A stretch of DNA of 64,000 nt from Candidatus Endomicrobiellum cryptotermitis (GTDB lineage: Bacteria > Elusimicrobiota > Endomicrobiia > Endomicrobiales > Endomicrobiaceae): positions 62,001 through 126,000 of the forward strand of contig JAIRNY010000012.1 in assembly GCA_031257835.1 (NCBI GenBank). Reading direction: 5' to 3'. Shown one piece after another: positions 1 to 11,298 of this stretch. How positions within the stretch are numbered: position 1 is the first letter of the stretch; each line of letters begins with the position of its first letter. The translations under genes were made by a program, and so were the position numbers. The notes under the pieces were generated by a model. The model made no database searches, was not told where the DNA came from, and saw only the letters and a list, made by a program, of their open reading frames with translations.

Positions 1-904
1 TTTTGTAAAATTTATTTAATCAAAACTCAACCATAAACTTCTTCAAACTTACAATCTGTTTATTTTTTACTCTTAAATGCTATTACCAATAATCTTACTT
101 CAATATCTATTTCAGGCTTGGCAATATGTTTTTGCTACTCGTGATCCCACTATAAGCTTAAAACCCTCTTTCCCCAATAAATTAAATTGCTTGCTGACTA
201 TATCTTATTTCTTTAAGGGCGAACTTTAATAAAACAAAAACAAGCAAAACAAACCTTTTTGCTTTGCTTGCCAATTTACTCAAGGGACTACTATAAGCTA
301 GCTGTGAAATTGCATTATCAGTCCTTTAATAAAAAGTTTTTAATATTAAAATGTTTAATGCCGTTTTGCGGCATAGCTACTTTGTCCATGCTAACAACAT
401 AATTTAGGAAAATTGTCATCAATTTTTAAGAGATTTCCAAAGTCACGGTCGATTTGTTTCTTCCCACGAATTACATACTTTTACTCTTCCATAAAGTTGT
501 TGACTAATCGTTCCCAGTTGTATATTTCTTGAATTTCATCCTAAAGTGTCAAATTTAAATCGTACGAGTTGTTCTTATATATCCCCCCCTTTTTTTTCTA
601 AATTCATCAATAAGCATCAACATTATAGTTGACTCCCCACTTCTGCCAATATCTGTTAAAATTTTACCAGTGGCATATCCGCGAAAAGCATAATTTGGTC
701 GATATAACTTTGTCTTAAAAGATATCAATATCAATATACCTCTTCACATAGTATATTTGCGATATAATTTTGCGTATAAATAGTTAACTTATATCATAAC
801 CGAAATTTACAAAAAAAGTAAACAGTTTTTAGATTATAACCTTAAAAACTTTTGCAAATCTTCTTAAAAAGTATAATAAGGAAAAAGAAAGAATTTATTC
901 ATAT

Positions 905-1762
905 AATTACATCAGATCTAATAAAAACTATACGAAATTTTCCTGTCACTGCTGTTACTGGTCCGCGTCAGTGTGGAAAATCCTGAAGGGTTTCTTTCAT
1001 CGCAGAAAGAGAAACTTATTTGTATTGATGAAATTCAAAGAAAGCCAGAGCTTTTTCCTTTAATACGTAGTTTAGTAGCCAAGTGGAATAGAGATGGCAG
1101 TTTTCTTATACTAGGTTCAGCTTCAAGAGATATGTTAAAACAAAGTTCGGAATCGTTAGCTGGTAGAATATCGTATAAAAGATTGACACCTTTTTTGTTA
1201 AGCGAAATAGATACTAAATATAGTATTGAAGAATATTTTTTTAAAGGTGCATTTCCTCGTAGTTTATTGGCAAAGGATTCTTCTATTTCTTATGAGTGGC
1301 GTGAAAGTTTCATTTCAACTTTTCTAGAAAGAGACTTATTGCAATGGGCTGGATTTACACCTGCAACTATGCGTCGTCTCTGCACTTGCAACTTCCTTAG
1401 GTGTTAGTTCCGTTACTGTAAAAAATTACATTGATTTATTGGAAAGCACTTATATGGTGGTAACTGTTTCTCCATACTTCTCTAATCTAGTCTAGGTAAG
1501 CGATTAGTAAAATCGCCAAAAGTTTATATATGTGACTCAGGAATAACAGCAACTTTACTTGAACTTAGTTCCTTTGACCAGATGTTAAGTCATCCGTCTT
1601 TTGGTTTTATTTGGGAACAAATCGTTCTATCTAATGTAAAGGGTTGGTACCCAGATGCCGAAGTGTTTTACTACAGAACTGCTGAAAGGTGGAGTATGAA
1701 TAAATATATTGATGTTGTTCCCCTACCTAAATTGAAAAAACTTCTTTCCAAAATGATATAGC
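905..1762 (+). pseudogene. AAA-family ATPase with DUF4143-like C-terminus, decayed
   Basis: P-loop-like TSDLIKTIRNFPVTAVTGPRQCGKS runs into a stop; Walker B region LICIDEIQRKPELFPLIRSLV and LILGSASRDML lie in ORF 973-1407; C-terminal KRLVKSPKVYICDSGITATLLEL...FGFIWEQIVLSNV follows in other frames. Confidence 0.75.
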
Positions 1763-2020
1763 TATAATGTTACCCTAAACCATATGAGTTATCTAAAACG
1801 GAGGCTTTTTAAGAAATTTCATCTTTTCTTTTTAAACAGACCAGCTATTTTGGGATACTTTTTACGACTTACTTATGTATTTTTGTAAGAAAAACCTTGC
1901 TTCCATAAAGGACCAGGGGATTATAGATTTTTAATTACTTTTAAACAAGTTGTAAGTGGAGTTTCTCCGTCAGATGATTTTACGTCTGGTGTAGTACCAA
2001 TCTCAGCACTGCATGTGCCG

Positions 2021-2418
2021 TCAGGGGTTTGTGCTGTAATCTAAAGTGTATCGTAAAACCATTTTTGAATTTGGAAGCATAATTAGCGCTGGGTCTACCC
2101 CACTTCCATCTCCACGAGAGGTTTTACCTATGATGATGGCAAGTTTCATCTCTTTACAAAGTGCAGCAAAACCTTCGCTTGCCGAAAAAACTTTTTCGTC
2201 AATTAAAAGCCATTTCGTATAGCAACACAAACTAGCGGACTGTTTTCCTTTAAGGCTGTGTGGAGATAATCAAAATCTTCAAGAATTTTTTTGTTATCTA
2301 AGTGAAGAAAAAATTTTTCCTTAACTGAAAATAGCTTCGGTTTATAGTAGTATAGAGTACTGTCAATCAGGGCAATCGTTAACAAAAATACTCCAAATAT
2401 TTTTTTATATTTTAGCAT
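2021..2418 (-). pseudogene. S41 (C-terminal processing/tail-specific) peptidase remnant with large internal deletion
   Basis: ORF 2203-2418 is a signal/TM-like N-terminus; ORF 2021-2230 reads LLIDEKVFSASEGFAALCKEMKLAIIIGKTSRGDGSGVDPALIMLPNSKMVLRY, resembling the S41 catalytic core C-terminal half; two frames. Confidence 0.6.
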
Positions 2419-2423
2419 TGGAC

Positions 2424-3554
2424 TTACCTAAAGCCATTGCGTAAATATTTTTGTATATTTGATTGATATATGTAAGTTTTTATTGTACTAAGAATATGTT
2501 TAGCTCTATTTAAATTTAACCCTACTTTTTCTGCAACATTAATCATGTCTGTTTCATTTGGTTTTTTGCCTTCGCTATTAATTGTAGTGGCATGTTCTCC
2601 ACCCATTCCTTCTGCATATACAAGATCATAAGCAGGGGATACAATCCACTGTTATTATCGTACAAAAATGAAAAATTTTTAGAATGGTCATCCCGATTAT
2701 GAGCAAAAACATTAAAGCACATAATTCTAAACATTTTTTCCACTTCTGCATAGCTTTTTGTTAATTTTTATAAAGTTGCATTGAGCAAATCAACATAATC
2801 AAGTGAAGGGTAACGGTGTGAAGACTCAAGCAATCCACTTGCTGAGAGCACAAAAACTCTTTCTCCATTTGGTTTACGGTCAAACCGAGTTACACCAAAA
2901 TATTTATTTTTAAAGAGGTGTGTTTCAGGCATATTTATACCGCATTTCTTTGCTATTATAGAATACTCATATTCTTGCTTTCCTATGTTTTTAGGGTCGC
3001 TCAACGCACAAAATTTGATAAGCCAACTTTCATTATCTATTCTCAACAAAACTTTGGGACGTGCACCACCTGAAGCTCCTCCTAGTTTTAAAAGATCGTC
3101 AAGGGCATTTTCTGTACATGTGTTTTCGTTTAACATATTATGCGCTTCTTCTGCTAGTTTATTTATATCATTTGTTGTTTACAGATGCTGTAGAAAGAAT
3201 AGTTTCAGGTTTATATTCTAAGGCTCCCATTCCATTGGCCCCTACAATTGCAAGTCTGTCTAAAATCGATACTTGTGCAGAGTCATCAAACCCTTTTTTT
3301 ACAAGCATACGATCTGTGAGCATTCTGCCCCAGCCCTCAGGCAAACTGTCATTGAATACACCAAAGTTTCCATCAAAAGGGTCTGGATTTGCTATAAAGA
3401 CTTTTTTCTCAAGAGGAAATTTAAAAGGAGATATAGAAAAACCATCAGACAGCCAAACTTTGTCATATTCAAAAGCACAGCAACGCGTGTCTGTCATAGC
3501 AACACGCCCTACGTTCTTTCCATGATAAAATACATTTATAACTTTATTTTGCAT
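2424..3554 (-). pseudogene. hipA: HipA-family kinase toxin, frameshifted
   Basis: N-terminal VFYHGKNVGRV...FPLEKKVF...FNDSLPEGWGRMLTDRML, then LLKLGGASGGARPKVLLR...FGVTRFDRK and NVFAHNRDDHSKNFSFLYD spread over four ORFs in different frames. Confidence 0.85.
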
Positions 3555-3805
3555 TTATAATTTCATCTAAGCTTTGGTAATTTCTACGTATAAAAAGTTG
3601 ATTAAAGTCCGCTTCATAAGTCAAGAACAACAGCAATACGCAAAAGAGAAGACAATGATATCTCTCCAATTTTCTCAAAGCGTTTTATAGACCCAAGAGA
3701 TACCTGTGCTTTACATGCCAGCATAAGTTGTGACAGTTTAATTTCTTTGCGCCGTTTGCGAACGCGATTTGCTAAGTTTTGTTTAATAGCTAATATATTA
3801 TCCAT
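3544..3805 (-). pseudogene. hipB: HipB-like XRE-family antitoxin, frameshifted near C-terminus
   Basis: ORF 3614-3805 is an HTH (RVRKRRKEIKLSQLMLACKAQVSLGSIKRFEKIGEISLSSLLRIAVVLDL); translation continues one base out of frame as EADFNQLFIRRNYQSLDEIINAK*, overlapping the hipA ATG. Confidence 0.75.
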
Positions 3806-3934
3806 TTTATGTTATTTTTATAAAAAGTGTATATTATATTATCTTATTTTTCATATAAATACAACTAGTGATATGCATAAAAATTTGATTTATCTTTTAT
3901 AATTTTGCCTATCTAGAGTCAACATAAAAATGAC

Positions 3935-5143
3935 TTAACTGTTAAAGACTGCTTTCCATATATTACTATCTTCCATACATAGGTAAATAATGGCCTTTGA
4001 TTTTTTAGATTTAATATATTGTGCTAAATATTTGTAAATTTCAATTCTTAAACTGCTGTCATACCTTAACTTAAAATCTTTACCCAGAAGTAGTTCTCCA
4101 TTAAGAATATCAGTTTGAGGAAAACGATTTTCAATAACTGTTTTTTGTGTTGTAGGCATTCTAAGTGTTCCAATACTTATCCATTTAATACTAGTGTTTG
4201 GTACAATATCAAAAATCATATCTATTGTTTCTTTATATCCTTGCTTCCAAGCATCATAATAAATTACTGGATCAAAATGAAATGCCGTGCTAAAACCAGC
4301 TAGTGCACACTTTTTTGCAGCAAATAATCTTTCTTGAATTGATGGTGTTTTAAACTCGTTTTCAACAGTCATTTTTTTGCGTTTACACTCCAAGCTATAA
4401 CAATGTTTTCTGTCCCACCACAAGATAAAAGGGTGTGTATATTAGTACTTTTTGTTTTAAACTCAAAATAAATATTTTTCTTGTGTTTAAAATAGTTGAT
4501 AATTTTTTTAGAAAAGTTTGTAAGGTCATCAAAAATTAAAGAGTCTGTAAACTCCCCGCTCCCAATTCGGTTATAATTAAAAAACCCTTTTGTAGACGCT
4601 ACTATTTTGTCGTCAACTAAATAATCATCTATGTTGTAAGGGATAATAATTCCGTGCACATTTAGGTATCCTTGTAAAAAACAGTAACTGCAATCATAAG
4701 TACAGCCCATACCTAAATTCATAATAGAGTATCCACAGCTTATTACATTTTGTGAACAAGGACATTTCTTAAAAAAGTTGTGTTTTTCTTTTACTAAAAG
4801 TAAATTGTCACATCTATTATTGTAGTCTGTTAATATAAAAGAGTTTTTTTTGTAAAATGTCTGCTTTCTTGTACAGATCAATTTCATATTTTGGCAAGTA
4901 ATATGCATTTAAAGAGTTTTTGTGAAAAGTTTTAGGGTATCTGCGTTGTAAAAGGGCATTTTTAATTATTTCGTAATTTGTTGGTTCTAAAAGGTTTAAA
5001 ATCGTGTTAAATGGTACTTTTTCAATTTTAGAAATTTCGTTAATAAGTCTAAATATTTCTCTAGATTTATTTGTTCCAAAATTTGGGAATCGTTTTTGGA
5101 ATACTTCTAATAATTTTAAAGTACTTGTATTATTGTTCATCAC
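3935..5143 (-). pseudogene. splB: Spore-photoproduct-lyase-like radical SAM protein, split over three frames
   Basis: GMGCTYDCSYCFLQGYLN radical SAM motif in ORF 4369-4908; N-terminal part in 4817-5143; C-terminal part (GFSTAFHFDPVIYYDAWKQGY) in 3935-4423. Confidence 0.7.
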
Positions 5144-5809
5144 AAAACCTTAAAATCGTTTCTGCCAATTCTTTTCTTGAGTTAGACACTTTTTGTTTTA
5201 TAGAATTTTCTTTCAAAAAAGTGTCAGCATTTGTTTTTACAATGTCTGAAACATACATTAAACAAATTGCGTTACATCCTATATTACTAGATGCTGACAA
5301 AATTATTGACGATTCCATGTCTATAGCAGAAATTTCTTTTTCTTTAAACCAATCTAAAAATTTTGCTTCTAAGTATAAAGAGCTAACACATGCGCTGTTG
5401 GTTTTTATTAAGTTTTTATGTATACTTTTTTTGTAAAAACAATTTAGCAAATTTGTAGATGATCTATAATAATCAACTTGATTTTTGAAATTTAACATAG
5501 TAGAAAAACTTTCTAAGTTGTAAGCTTTATCTATTATAACTAAATTCCCATAGGTAACTTTACTATAACCTCCACAACTGCCAAAAACAAAAATATTTTC
5601 ACAGGGAGAACCTTTTAAATATAAAATAGCATCTCCTGAAAAAAATTGTTTTTTAAAGCTATAATAGTTGCAGGTTTTATATTAGTAGATTTGACAAAAA
5701 GTCCATTTGAAACCTCTCTAGAGAAAAGTGAAATGTCAAAATTTTGACATATTATACAGTTCTTTTTTATATTTTTTTTGTCAATTCCAAAAAAAGTTTT
5801 AAAGTTCAT
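5130..5809 (-). pseudogene. Nucleoside phosphorylase / nucleosidase-like (PNP_UDP fold), frameshifted
   Basis: N-terminal ORF 5615-5809; middle GSPCENIFVFGSCGGYSKVTYGNLVIIDKAYN read in another frame; C-terminal ORF 5130-5498 with AIDMESS motif. Confidence 0.6.
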
Positions 5810-5885
5810 TTTGTTTTAATAAAATATATTTAATTACGAAATCTAGACTATTACCCATTGTATAAAATTATTCAAATTTTATACA

Positions 5886-6167
5886 ATGACGTTATACGTG
5901 AAGGAAAATGTGCAAGATAAAAACAAATTATATCTTATAGGAATTCTTTTAATTGTAGTGGTGATTCTTATAGTTAGTTCAATATTCAAAGCGCCTAAAA
6001 AAGTTTCTAATATGTTGGAAAATAAGAAAAATATGCAAATAGAGTATGATGCTACTTCTCCTGAGCAAATGGTTGTAGATGAGAATAAACTTGTAGATGA
6101 AGAAAAAAGCTATATTAAAAGTGATCAAGACTTAAACGAAGAAACAGCAACTCAGTCAAGCGCTTAG
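5886..6167 (+). CDS. Small single-TM hypothetical protein
   Basis: 93 aa ORF with one hydrophobic segment (LYLIGILLIVVVILIVSSIF) and an acidic tail. Confidence 0.5.
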   Translation: MTLYVKENVQDKNKLYLIGILLIVVVILIVSSIFKAPKKVSNMLENKKNMQIEYDATSPEQMVVDENKLVDEEKSYIKSDQDLNEETATQSSA

Positions 6168-6198
6168 GCAAGTTTAAAAAGTTTAGTTTTAATTTTGT

Positions 6199-8475
6199 TT
6201 ATTCAATTATAGTAATATTTATTGCTTTTGCTAACACTTTTTTCCACTTTCCAGAATCAAATAGTATTACAAGTTTTAAATCATCATCTGCACCAACTTT
6301 GTCTATAATTTTCCCTTTACCGAAAACAGGGTGCAAAACTTTAGAACCTATTTTATAAGAGTCATCATTTTTTTGATAAATGTAAAGAGGTTTATCGTTT
6401 GGCACTTCATTATCAGAGGGGAAGTAATCATAGCTAGCATCATCTCGATATTTTATTTGAGCACGATTTTTATTATTGTAATTTGTATATTTGTTCCACT
6501 TTGATTTATTAAAGGTTATAAAATTATGTTCTGGAATAAAATTTCTTTTTGCAAACTCTTCTTTAAACCCAGCTTCACTTATAAATCTAGAAGGCATATT
6601 CCATTTAGTTTTGCCAAAAATACTTCTTTCTGTTGCCCAGCAAAGATATAAATGTTTTTTTGCTCTTGTCATACCTACGTACATAAGTCTTCTTTCTTCT
6701 GATAAGTTTTCAGGGTTATAAGCAGATTCTCCTATTGGGAAAAGTCCTTCTTCAAGTCCACACAAAAAAACATTGTTAAATTCTAAACCTTTTGCTAGAT
6801 GAAAAGTCATTAAAGTAACTTTTCCATTAGAACTGTCTAAATTATCTATGTCGCTTACTAGTGCAATTTGTGTTAAGTAACCTGACAAACTTTTGTCTGG
6901 AGAACGGCTTTCAAAGTCTGTTATTGCTGAAATGAGTTCTTGAATATTTTCTATTTTTGTTTTGGATTCCTGAGTATTTTCATCTTCAAGTTCTTTAATA
7001 TAACCAGAATGAAGAACTATTTTTTGAGCCAACTCTTTTACAGATGTTTTATCTTTTAAGTTGATAAAAGCCGTAATCAGTAGATGAAAAGAATTTAATG
7101 CATTTATTGCGTTTTTTCCAAGACCTGCATCTTTTGCCAACACAATGGCATCCCAAATTGGTATACCTTTTAATAAAGCAAATTTTTCAAGAGCTTCTAA
7201 AGAAGTTTTTCCTATTCCTCTTCTTGGAATATTTATTATTCTTTTTAAACTTACATCGTCGTTTGTATTGTGTATAAGCTTTAAATAAGCCATAATATCT
7301 TTAATTTCTGCTCTGTCATAAAATCGCAATGTTCCTATAACCATATAAGGTACACCATTTCTTCTGAAAGCATCTTCAAATGTACGGGATTGTGCGTTTG
7401 TCCTATAAAATACCGCAAAATCTGAAAAATTATATTGATCTTGTCTAATTTTTGTTGCAATAAGGCTTGCAACTCTTTCAGCTTCATCATTTTCATTAAG
7501 GGCTTTTATTGTGGATACACAACCTTCATCAGGGTTTTGTGTCCACAATTGTTTTGGGACTCTATTGTTATTATTTTTTACAACTTGCCAAGCAGCTGCT
7601 AAAATTTTTGGTGTTGATCTATAATTTTGTTCTAATTTTACAGATTTTGCTTTAGGGTAATCTTTTTGAAAGTCTAAGATATTTTTTATATCAGCTCCTC
7701 TCCAGGAGTAAACAGACTGATCATCATCACCACAAACACATAAATTTTCATGTTTTTGTGAAAGTAGTTTTACAAAAACGTATTGGGCATGGTTTGTGTC
7801 TTGATATTCGTCAACCAAAATATACATGTATTTTAGTTGATACTTTTCAAGTATTTCAGGATAATGTTGTAACGTTAAAACTGTACGCATTATTAAATCG
7901 CCAAAATCTAATGCTTGTGCCATGTCGAGTTTTTTTTGATAAAGTTGATATATTTTTGCTGTTATTACCTTATTGAGGTCATCGTTTTGTTCTGCTTCAT
8001 ATGCCATGTCTGATGGAGATTTTAAATCATCTTTTGCACGACTTATCTTGTCTACAATGCTAGATACTTTGAATTTTTTTTCGTCTATGTTTAATTCTTT
8101 TAAGCAGTCTTTGATTACATTTTTTTGGTCTGTAAAATCATATATTAAAAAGTCAGGGGCAAGCGCTATATTTTTTGCTTCAAGCTTTAAAAAGTAAGCA
8201 CAAAAAGCATGGAATGTTGACACCCATACGCTATGTCCTGTTTCTGGCATAAGGTCTGCTATACGTTGTTTCATCTCTAAAGCAGCTTTATTTGTAAAAG
8301 TAACAGCAAGTATAGACCATGGGTTAACTCCTAAGGAAAGTAAATAAGCGATTCTATGGGTTATAACTCTAGTTTTCCCTGTTCCTGCTCCTGCAAAGAT
8401 TATTAAAGGTCCCTGTGTGCAAAGTACAGCTTCTTGTTGAGAATGATTTAAATTTTTTGTTAGTAACTCTTTCAT
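6199..8475 (-). CDS. pcrA: ATP-dependent DNA helicase UvrD/PcrA family
   Basis: 758 aa; LNHSQQEAVLCTQGPLIIFAGAGTGKTRVITHRI, LVDEYQDTNHAQY, VTLMTFHLAKGLEF, EERRLMYVGMTRAKKHLYL. Confidence 0.97.
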   Translation of the reverse strand: MKELLTKNLNHSQQEAVLCTQGPLIIFAGAGTGKTRVITHRIAYLLSLGVNPWSILAVTFTNKAALEMKQRIADLMPETGHSVWVSTFHAFCAYFLKLEAKNIALAPDFLIYDFTDQKNVIKDCLKELNIDEKKFKVSSIVDKISRAKDDLKSPSDMAYEAEQNDDLNKVITAKIYQLYQKKLDMAQALDFGDLIMRTVLTLQHYPEILEKYQLKYMYILVDEYQDTNHAQYVFVKLLSQKHENLCVCGDDDQSVYSWRGADIKNILDFQKDYPKAKSVKLEQNYRSTPKILAAAWQVVKNNNNRVPKQLWTQNPDEGCVSTIKALNENDEAERVASLIATKIRQDQYNFSDFAVFYRTNAQSRTFEDAFRRNGVPYMVIGTLRFYDRAEIKDIMAYLKLIHNTNDDVSLKRIINIPRRGIGKTSLEALEKFALLKGIPIWDAIVLAKDAGLGKNAINALNSFHLLITAFINLKDKTSVKELAQKIVLHSGYIKELEDENTQESKTKIENIQELISAITDFESRSPDKSLSGYLTQIALVSDIDNLDSSNGKVTLMTFHLAKGLEFNNVFLCGLEEGLFPIGESAYNPENLSEERRLMYVGMTRAKKHLYLCWATERSIFGKTKWNMPSRFISEAGFKEEFAKRNFIPEHNFITFNKSKWNKYTNYNNKNRAQIKYRDDASYDYFPSDNEVPNDKPLYIYQKNDDSYKIGSKVLHPVFGKGKIIDKVGADDDLKLVILFDSGKWKKVLAKAINITIIE

Positions 8476-8558
8476 TCTTATAATTATAACATATCTTTTG
8501 TTAGCTATAAAAAATTGGTATAATCTTTACTAATGAGATTGACATGTATGGAGGGAAA

Positions 8559-9059
8559 ATGGATATTTTGCTTGCAAGAAAAAGTGTTCGTAAATACACA
8601 AATGAAGATGTAAAACAAGAAGATTTGGAATATATTTTACGTGCAGCAATGTCTGCGCCAACAGCAAGAAACACAAGATGTTATTCTTTTATAGTTGTAC
8701 AGGATAAACAAATGCATAAAAAGATTGCATCTGTACATCAAGCAGCTCAAATGATATTGAGTGCCCCTCTTGCAATTTTAGTTGTTGGCGATCAATCTTT
8801 AGCTTGTGGTGGATATTTGCCTCAGGATTGTGCTGCTTCAACTCAAAACATTCTGCTTGCTGCTACTGCAAAAGGTTATGGTTCTGTTTGGTGTGGAATA
8901 TATTCTAATGAAGAAAGATCAAATGCCATATCAGAATTATTTAATTTGCCAAACAACATAAAACCGTTTTCTCTTGTTGTGCTTGGTAAATCTAAAGATG
9001 ATAATTTACCAAAAGATAGATGGCAACCAGAAAAAATAAAGTACGAGACTTGGCAATGA
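8559..9059 (+). CDS. Nitroreductase family protein
   Basis: MDILLARKSVRKYTNEDVKQEDLEYILRAAMSAPTARNTR; nitroreductase fold motifs. ORF can extend to 8544. Confidence 0.9.
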   Translation: MDILLARKSVRKYTNEDVKQEDLEYILRAAMSAPTARNTRCYSFIVVQDKQMHKKIASVHQAAQMILSAPLAILVVGDQSLACGGYLPQDCAASTQNILLAATAKGYGSVWCGIYSNEERSNAISELFNLPNNIKPFSLVVLGKSKDDNLPKDRWQPEKIKYETWQ

Positions 9060-10711
9060 TAAAACAGAATATAGCAAAAAAGTTAAACAATTTAGTCTAT
9101 AACTATTTAAAAAGTAAAAACATAGATGGAAATTTAAAATTTAGTATAGAAGTTCCACCGAAAAATATTAATGCTGATTTTGCAATTAATACTGCAATGC
9201 TCATAGCAAAAAAAAACAAAACAAACCCAAGATTAATAGCTCAGGAGTTAATAGATAAAATACTTAAAGAAATGTCTGACTTAGTAGAGAAAGCAGAAGT
9301 TGCTGGCGCTGGTTTTGTAAATTTGTATATAAAAAATAGTGTTTTCTATAAAGAGCTTGTTACTATTCTTGCAGAAAAAGAGAACTATGGTAAGGTTCTA
9401 AATAATAACGAAAAAGTTATGGTCGAGTTTGTTTCTGCAAATCCTACAGGGCCATTGCATATTGGCCATGGCAGAGGTGCTGCTATAGGAGATTCTCTTG
9501 CTAGGATTTTAAAACATTTAGGGTACAATGTAACAAAAGAGTATTATTTAAATGATGTTGGTAACCAAATGCGTGTTTTGGCAGAATCTACAGAAATTAG
9601 GTATAGGCAACTTAAAGGGGAGCAAGTTGAACTTCCACAAGATCACTACCAAGGTGATTACATTACTGATATAGCAAAGCGTTTAATTTTGGAAGGCAAA
9701 AATATTGAAGATATAGATTTTAAAACGGAATCAGTGAAAGATATTTTAGAAACTATAAAAAATGATTTAAAAGATTTTGCAGTAGAATTTGATAATTGGT
9801 TTTCAGAAGGGAATATAGCATCTGTTAAAGATAATTTAGGCCAAACCCAGGTGGACAAAGCTTGCCAATATTTCCTTTCAAAAGGTGATGCGTATATGAA
9901 AGATAATGCGTTATGGCTTGCATCAACCAAAGTTGGCGACGATAAAGACAGAGTTTTAAAAAAAAGTTACGGGGAATATACATACCTTGCTTCAGATGTT
10001 GCTTATCATAAAAACAAATTTGAAAGAGGCTTTTCTAAACTTGTAAACCTTTGGGGGGCAGATCATCACGGGTATGTAGCAAGAATCAAAGCTTGTATCC
10101 AAATGCTAGGTTTTAATAAAGATAATTTAAACATAATTTTGTACCAACTTGTTTCTTTGTTAAGAGGTGGTGTTCCTGTTGCTATGTCAACTCGAACAGG
10201 AGCGTTTGTAACTTTAAAAGAAGTTGTAGAAGAAGTTGGAAAAGATGCTTGTAGATTTTTCTTTTTACTTAGGGCTGCAGATTCTCCGTTAGAGTTTGAT
10301 ATAGAGCTTGCTAAAAAGCAGAATAGTGAAAATCCAGTTTTTTATGTCCAATACGTCAATGCTAGGTGCACTTCTATTGTTAAAGAAAGCAAAAAGAGAA
10401 ATGATATTATTAGGGATATTAATAACATAGATTTGGCATTGCTTAACACAAAAGAAGAAAGAGCTTTAATAAAACAACTTTCTGCATTTTGCGATACGCT
10501 GTTAGTATCTGAAAAATTAATGAGCCCTCATTGTTTTACCACATACTTAATAGAACTTGCAGATAAATATCACGCATTCTATGAAAAATGTCGTGTCTTA
10601 AACGAAGATTCAAAACTTACATCTGCTCGTTTAAAACTTATTGAAAGTGTTATAATAATAATACAAAATGGGCTTACCCTTCTAGGTGTTTCTGTTCCAG
10701 AAAAAATGTAA
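9056..10711 (+). CDS. argS: Arginyl-tRNA synthetase
   Basis: VEFVSANPTGPLHIGHGRGAAIGDSLARIL (HIGH), LYQLVSLLRGGVPVAMSTRTGAFVTL; ATGA overlap with upstream gene. Confidence 0.97.
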   Translation: MIKQNIAKKLNNLVYNYLKSKNIDGNLKFSIEVPPKNINADFAINTAMLIAKKNKTNPRLIAQELIDKILKEMSDLVEKAEVAGAGFVNLYIKNSVFYKELVTILAEKENYGKVLNNNEKVMVEFVSANPTGPLHIGHGRGAAIGDSLARILKHLGYNVTKEYYLNDVGNQMRVLAESTEIRYRQLKGEQVELPQDHYQGDYITDIAKRLILEGKNIEDIDFKTESVKDILETIKNDLKDFAVEFDNWFSEGNIASVKDNLGQTQVDKACQYFLSKGDAYMKDNALWLASTKVGDDKDRVLKKSYGEYTYLASDVAYHKNKFERGFSKLVNLWGADHHGYVARIKACIQMLGFNKDNLNIILYQLVSLLRGGVPVAMSTRTGAFVTLKEVVEEVGKDACRFFFLLRAADSPLEFDIELAKKQNSENPVFYVQYVNARCTSIVKESKKRNDIIRDINNIDLALLNTKEERALIKQLSAFCDTLLVSEKLMSPHCFTTYLIELADKYHAFYEKCRVLNEDSKLTSARLKLIESVIIIIQNGLTLLGVSVPEKM

Positions 10712-11298
10712 GTTACTGTAATATTTGAAGAAAATTACAATTAAATGTAAAGGGGATATTGTGGTAACAGAAAGATTAATAAATTGGAGTAAAGAAGCTA
10801 TATAATTTTGGCAACAACAAAAAGATAGTTCTGTTGTTTTGACTGCTGTAATATCTGTTTGTTCAGTTAGTCAAACTGGATATGGGTTTAAAGGAAAATA
10901 AAAAAAAGTTGCTTTATATAGATACTGCATATTTGTATAGACACTGTGTCACTGAATTTTCTGTTTATTTAGCATACAAAACTTCAAACGCCTTGGCAAG
11001 CAAACAATAAAATAACCATTTCTAAATTAAAAGTAGACAGAGACCTAAAAACTTGGCCAGACGAAATAAATAGCAAAATACTTAAGCATTGGTATAAAAA
11101 ATTGTTTGTGATTATACTAATGACTCAAACTTACAAGAACCTTGTTAACGAAAATGCTACAAGTTCTGCTTCTAAATGTAAGAAGAAATGCAAGCTGACT
11201 TTTTGGTACAGAGTCAAGAAAATATAGGCACAGAATTATATTTAGTTTTAATCTAGCCCATACAAAAAACTAAATTTTGTACTCATAGGTATGTTTAG

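Noticed and set aside
10740-11290. Possible coding remnant between argS and the beta-CASP gene
   Set aside because: Short coding-like stretches (e.g. VTERLINWSKEAI, KITISKLKVDRDLKTWPDEINSKILKHW) but many stops and no family I can name.
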